Program-made: the position numbers and the translations under genes | Source: Sipunculus nudus | Lineage: Eukaryota; Annelida; Sipuncula; Golfingiida; Sipunculidae | Direction: 5' to 3' | Length of the DNA: 64,000 bases | Assembly: GCA_026874595.1 (NCBI GenBank) | Contig: CM049308.1 | Location: 45,951,327-46,015,326, forward strand | In this document: in pieces, positions 58,286-64,000 of the stretch | Position numbering within the stretch: the first letter of the stretch is position 1 | How the letters are laid out: each line of letters starts with the position of its first letter | Notes under the pieces: model-generated | Databases searched by the model: none | Told to the model about the DNA's origin: nothing | The model's input: the letters and a program-made list of their open reading frames with translations, nothing else

Positions 58286-60334
58286 TAATCGATCAGGCGA
58301 ACAGTCCCAAAATCATTTATACTTGTGAAAGCCGCATCACAGTATAAACACGGACGCCCCTTCATTAGACTACAATATGCCCAAGCAAGCCTAGAAGCTC
58401 TCATTGATACTGGGGCGGCTGTTTCGTTGATGCGGCATGACACCTTTATGGAATTAAATAAAATAAATAAAAACTTCACCCTCAATGTCCCTCCCCATGG
58501 CCTGCAGTCAGTCACAGGTAACAAACTCGTCGTTACTGGCGTAACCTACATGCAATTCCTGCATCCTGACACTGCACTACGCCTCTGTGTGGTACCAGAT
58601 TTTCCACATGACATTATTTTAGGGTGTGATGTCCTGAATAGGGGACATGTTACACTTGACCTTAAACAAAATATATTAACATGGTACAAACGCATGTTCA
58701 AGGTAAAACACGAATAAATGGGAACACTATCAAAAATCTTCATCACACGGCCATGTTATGCTGATGCAGACCTGGATCATCACTTAGACAGTTCAGTGAC
58801 GTATTCGCCTCATCTGAGGAAAAAATGTCTATTTCAAGTCTGCCGCCTCTAAAAGTCAGATCAAATGGAATGATCACATCCCTTCCCCACATTTAGGGTT
58901 ACCCTGGCAAAGAAAACGGTGCGCGAACAAGAAGTACAAAGACTACTTAAAGAAGGAATATTTAGGCCCAGTAGGTCACCCTATAGTAGTCCTGTGTCCC
59001 TTGTAAACAAACCGGATGATTCGGTGCGACTGGTAGTCGACTACCGGAAGGACATTCTGATAATTCAGGCAGACAAGTTCCCTCTCCCACGCTTGGCTGA
59101 CACTTCTGATGACTTACAGGGAGCCAAGGTTTTTCCACCCTCGATTTGAAGTCAGGGTACCATCAATTAGCTATGCACCCGGACAGCATACCCTTACAGC
59201 AATGGCGACACCTAGTGGACTATATGAGTTTGTCCGATGCCCATTCGGGTTCTCAGTAGCGCCCTCTGCATTCAAAAGAGCCATAAGCTGGGCCCTTAAA
59301 GAGGCTCTGCTAGACAATTGTGCCCGTGTCTATATAGATGACATTGTTGTTTTTAGTAAAAGCAGAGAGGAACATGTCCAACACTTGCAAAAGGTATTTC
59401 GTTGCCTTAAACAATACAACCTTAAACTCAAGGCCTCAAAATGCAATTTTGCAAAACCAGCAGTAAAACTGCTAGGCCACATCATATAAGCAGAAGGGAA
59501 GCTGCCTGACCCCGAAAAGACTGAAGCCATAAGAAACATGGGTGCACCCAAAAATGTTAGGGGTGTCCGCAGTCTGCTAAGCAGCTGTGGGTTTTACAGG
59601 CAATTTGTAAAAAACTATGCCGAAATTGCAGCCCCGCTGGTGGCACTGACAAAGAAACATGCTAAGTTTTACTGGGGACCAAAGCATGAAGATGCTTTCC
59701 AAAAACTGAAAGACCTGCTAGTCTCACCTCAGCTAATGGCCTACCCAGACCCTGCAAAGCCATATCACCTATACACCGCGGCTTCGAATGTAGCAGTAGG
59801 TGCTGTCCTAGTCCAACTAGACGAGAATAACACAAAGATAGTTATTGAGTATGTGTCACACACACTTAACCCAGCCCAGAGTAATTACTCAACCATAGAG
59901 CTTGAAGGTCTAGCTGTCATGCTGGCACTGACAAAGCTTAGGCATTACCTGCTTGGTAGCGAGTTCACACTCTATACTGACCACAGACCTTTGCAATGTG
60001 TGTTTACCTCCAAAATAAACAACACAAGGGTACAGCGCTGGGCACTTACACTGCAGAGTTCAACCCGAAAATTGTGTATAAGAAAGACTCCTTGAACATA
60101 AAGGCAGATATGTTATCAAGATTGTAAAATTCCAAGCAGTTACTACCAGTGCCGGAGCCACCAGTCATCGCTTGTGTCTTCCCAGGAGCAGTAGATTTGG
60201 TAGACCTGGAGGAGGATAGTGAAGCTGAGGATTTAATTCCAGTTACAGCACGTCATGTATATGATGACATAGACCTTGAAGCCATTATTGAAGCCCAAAC
60301 ACTACATTTCCCACTCATAATGTACGACATCTGA
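58286..60334 (+). pseudogene. Unit 5, Ty3 protease-RT-RNase H
   Basis: Protease is open to 58717. RT has the T5 frameshift near 59130, CPFGFSVAPSAF, YIDDI, and TAA after LLGHII (59487-59489). RNase H (59538-60095) has YTAASNVAVGAVL (Asp to Ala, as unit 4), TIELEGLAVMLAL and YTDHRPLQCV. The frame ends MYDI-stop at the junction. Confidence 0.85.
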
Positions 60335-62694
60335 TGTTCTATGTTAACATGGCACAGTTGTTTTTTCTTGTGCTTATCTGGTGTTAACAGTATGTAATTT
60401 TAATCACTGGCTTTTTTGTCAACAATGTTAGGACCAAAATACCTAGCTTGCAGAGGTCTGCCAGGGATAGGTAGTAAGGCAAGGACCTTTTCACCAGGCT
60501 CAAACGTCCTGCTTACAGTGTGCTTGTCATACTTTGCCCTCATTTTACTTTGTGCAGATTTTAGATTAGACCTTGCAATCTCACAAGCATTGTGTAGTTT
60601 AGTGCGAAAGTCTGAGACATATTGCAAAAAACTAAGAGAATCAGGATTTTCACACAAAAGTTTTTCGTAAAGCAGTTTCAATGGACCATGAACTCAGCGT
60701 CCGAAAAGTAGTTCAAAGGGACTGAAACCCAAGGACTCTTGAAAGGATTCTTTGACAGCAAACAGCAATAGGTTGGATTCCTTCATCCCAGTCTTTCTAT
60801 GGTCATAACAATAAGTCCTAATCATGTTTTTAATGTTTGGTGAAAAACGCTCGAGGGCTTCCTGACTTTCAGGATGGTATGGCGAAGAGCTGTACTGTTT
60901 TATACCAAGCTCAAGCATAACTTGCTGGAATATGCCAGACATAAAATAAAACCCTTGGTCAGACTGGACAGATTTCGGTAATCCAAAAGTTGTAAAAAAA
61001 ACTTGGTCAGAGCCTTGACAACTTTTTTTACATTAATTTTGCGCAATGGTATTGCCTCAGGGAACCTGGTAGATGCGCACATAATTGTCAGCAAGTATTC
61101 ATGTCCAGATTTTGTTTTGGGCAGTGGTCCAACACAATCAACAATAAGCCTACTAAATGGTTTTCGAATGCAAGAATAGGCTGAAGTGGGGCTTTAGGAG
61201 GATTCTGATTGCCTGAGGTTAGGCCAATAGAAGTGTGTACTAACTTTCTGAGAAGTTTTATTTATACCTAAATGGCCAGACAAAGGAGCCTCATGTGCCA
61301 TGCTTAGAACTTCTTTGCGAAAGATTATGGGCATTACTATTTGATGTTTGATGGCCCACTCATCATCAGCGCATACATCAGGTGGTCGCCATTTACGCAT
61401 AAGCACTCATTTTTTGACATCGAAACAAACTGGGTTCTGTGACAGTTCATCTTTAAAAACTGCCTTGGGAAACATACATGAAATATCAGGGTCCTTATGC
61501 TGTCTGCGATAAGTTCTGACCTTGAAAATGCTGCATCCTGTACGGGCGAGTCGTTAGATGAGCCACTAGTGACTCCCAGAGTGTTATTGTCTGGACCATT
61601 TTCCTCATGTGTGTTTTCTTGGCCATAGATCTTGTTACAGCACATGAAGGATACAAACCAGGAATTTCCTGACTTTCAGGATCACTTTCCTGATTAAGTG
61701 ACGGCTTTTCTGTCACTATTGGTACAGGCTGTACTTTGTCACCAGCAACATCATGCCTAGCAGCAACTGAATTCCCTTAAAAGGTAAAGTAGTTCTTATG
61801 CCCACAGTAAAATTCCCAGAAATCAAATCTGAATTTAAATGTGTACTGTGAAGCAGAACTGTAGTGTGCTTGTCTGAAAACACACCATTAACAAGTGCAT
61901 GTGCACCAGTAAAAGACCTATTAGAAAATGGCAAAGTGTTTGCTAAAATGAGAGTTTGGCTTAAACTATTGTCTCTCAAAATTCTAATAAGGGTAGAATC
62001 TGAAAAATCACTTGAAAGTGACAAAAAACCATCATGTATGAATGGCTCAAATAACTCCATTTCAGAGTCAGGAGAGGAATCTGCTACCTCAGTTTCATCC
62101 AAAAAAGAACTGACACTGACAGTGTCAGGCATAAACTCTTTTCAGAGCCATTAAAGGAATCTATATCCTTATTACAATCAAATTCTTCATGGGAGTCAAC
62201 TTCTGTTTGTCATAAGAGGACCTGGCCTCATTTAAGATATTCTCGCAAGAGTCATAAAAGGACTTAGTTTTATTCAGAGGTGCTCCTCGCAGGAGTCTTG
62301 AAAGGACCCAGCCTTATTACGTTCCTCGCAGGAATCAAATGAGGTTTTTACCCCGCAAGCTACGAATTCTTCTTTGGATTCAGACGGCACGTTAGCCTTC
62401 GTAGCATAAAACTCTTTTTTTCAGAGTCAATAAAGGAGTGGTACCCCTTATTTACATGAAAGAGACTGGCTCTTTTACTATGCTATACATAGATTTTGAG
62501 ACAAAACCAGAAGGTTTACGCTATGGTTTATTTGCAAGTTTCCAGCAGTCAGATATTAGATGACCTTTTTGCAGTAATTATAGATTTACTTTGAAAATGA
62601 CTGGCCTTGGTTGGATTCAGACGCAGTGGACGTGGACTGAGGTGTAGCAATGGACTTTGCTGAACTATCAGGACTACCCCAAGTTCCCCTACAG
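60321..62694 (-). pseudogene. Unit 6, Gmr1-like gag end, protease and integrase
   Basis: Integrase pieces 60942-60694 and 60681-60400 flank a stop in the FGR-VHGP region. The catalytic Glu segment SSSPYHPESQEALERF is complete here, so the Ser deletion in unit 5 is private to that unit. The protease (62132-61716) reads RDNSLSQTL as in unit 5. Confidence 0.85.
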
Positions 62695-63929
62695 ATAAAG
62701 ATATAAATATTATATGATGTGCTAATGCCTAAGCTGTTTTATCCTAGAGAGCCGCCTATTCTTAGTATATTTTGTACCTCATTTAACATTTCATAAAACG
62801 TATAGATAATTACAAGCATAAATAAATCCTTACAATAATAAAACAATGCAGGTATTTAAAGCCCAACTTTTAAGAATACTGAAAAGCCCGCTCATCTTTT
62901 GCAGCCCTAAAAAGTTCTAACCGAATTCTCAGGAAATTCTTCATAGAATTACAGTAACTTCAGGTTGTATATCTCAGTTTATGAGACAAACTAATATATT
63001 CTAATAACTAATATTTTTATATAATATAACTGCATATATATTATCATAAACATATTTCAAATCTTACAAATAATACATACAGCTCGTATAACCATTCTAG
63101 TCACTATAAGTAAAATAAAGGAACACTGGTGTACATAGGCACTGTACCCTACATACACCCCAAATCCCTCCCTTTGTCTTATTTGAATTCAAATCATATG
63201 TGTACCTAAATTGTTTTTGCACAACCTTGCCCTGTGACTCTTTGAACTGTACCCCTATGTGATACCGCTTCTCTCTGTCAGCCAAGCAGGCTTACATAAT
63301 CCCACTACATAACACCAGACCCTACAGCCTCCTGGGCTTATCCAAATATCACAGCCACATGCACCTGCCCGAGATTAATCCCTCAAGCATATACATTTAC
63401 CTCCGTGAGATAAGCAATTTCTACATCCCTAAACACTGTGGGTCGTTAGTAATTAATCACAGCCTGACTGATCTTACCAACAGACACACCTCACACCCTT
63501 TGCCTTTGGTATAATTTAGCACACACACTATTTCAATTAAGACAGTTGTGCACTTACTCATAAACCATTTTCTCCAGCTGTTTTACTTGGCAGCCAATAG
63601 CCCCACACTACATACATATCCTTGACTGTAATGATTAATTGATCTAATAATCTGTTCCTAGGTAAGCGTTACACTATATCTTATTTCAATACACAGTCCT
63701 TGTCCATACTGATTATACACCCCTCCCCTTCCCTCCTAGACCAACTGCCCTGTCGTGGCACATTCTTTATTTATTTCTTTCTTTTCTTCTGCGACTATAA
63801 ATCTTTACCAAGTCCTCCCCCCCCCCTCCACCCAAACTTACCTACAAACATCAAACAAAGTCACCACATCTGACAACACATTTTAACACCTACAGGTAAT
63901 TAAATAATTAATTACCCTTGCCACATTTC

Positions 63930-64000
63930 ATGAGTGACTCTGATCACCATATACCTACTGACAGTGACGACTCTGATTCATACACTACTAGACTAGACGA
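63930..64000 (+). pseudogene. Unit 6, start of Ty3 gag
   Basis: ATG at 63930 opening MSDSDHHIPTDSDDSD; the window ends before codon 33, so the diagnostic stop cannot be scored. Confidence 0.7.

Larger units (their letters stand above)
53439..60320. repeat. Array unit 5 (6882 bp)
   Basis: Fifth complete copy. Its minus half pairs with unit 6 and its plus half with unit 4. Confidence 0.95.
60321..64000. repeat. Array unit 6, partial (cut by window end)
   Basis: The first 3680 bp of a sixth copy, ending about 70 bp into gag. The array therefore continues beyond the window and its right edge is unseen. Confidence 0.93.

Noticed and set aside
25908-64000. Reading the array as rDNA, a CRISPR-like array or a tandem host gene family
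   Set aside because: The unit contains retroelement domains on both strands, no rRNA-like sequence, and no short spacer-repeat structure.

Overview
The window is AT-rich metazoan DNA dominated by decayed transposable elements and tandem repeats. I infer a lophotrochozoan, most likely a bivalve mollusc. The inference rests on the mix of Ty3-type retroelements, a LINE with a terminal CCHC motif, short GACGGACGGA minisatellites, and repeat ends reading through tatagctcag to gagctaaaa. No species can be named from sequence alone. Only one stretch looks like host coding sequence: a possible first exon of an RMDN/FAM82-like gene at 15263-15569 on the minus strand.

Left part (1-16.6 kb). A satellite of about 335 bp fills 1-1490, with two monomer types alternating A-B-A-B. 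Diverged dispersed repeats follow (3386-5090), then a broken LINE (5090-7820) in plus orientation. Next come AT-rich noncoding DNA with a small inverted-repeat element (9361-9830) and a 3.6 kb segment bounded by imperfect inverted repeats of about 300 bp (11111-14720) that contains no recognisable transposase. The RMDN-like exon lies just right of that segment.

Middle (16.6-25.9 kb). A minus-strand Mag-like Ty3 retroelement (16674-21402) has a complete 129-bp 3' LTR, only the end of its 5' LTR, a primer-binding site, gag with two zinc knuckles, and pol broken by stops plus a deletion between protease and reverse transcriptase. Short tandem and dispersed repeats fill 22.2-23.5 kb. The tail of a second minus-strand retroelement follows: LTR, polypurine tract, RNase H and RT at 23.5-25.9 kb. 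Its integrase lies upstream of its RT. That PR-INT-RT-RH order is the Ty1/copia-like order known from Gmr1-like Ty3 elements.

Right part (25908-64000, running off the window). This is the most striking feature: a tandem array of a chimeric unit of about 6.88 kb, with five complete copies (6876, 6887, 6882, 6886 and 6882 bp) and a partial sixth. Each unit has two retroelement halves arranged head to head around a noncoding spacer of about 1.2 kb. On the minus strand are gag end, protease and integrase of the Gmr1-like element. On the plus strand are gag, protease, RT and RNase H of a different Ty3 element that has lost its integrase. At every unit-unit junction the plus-strand RNase H end meets the minus-strand integrase end tail to tail. 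At the left edge of the array the integrase continues into its native RT, so the progenitor arrangement is preserved there. A tandem duplication of a segment spanning two juxtaposed retroelements, followed by unequal exchange, explains the layout. All halves carry disabling mutations, most of them shared between copies. Unit 1 alone keeps an open 366-codon gag, and unit 4 has the best RT-RNase H frame.
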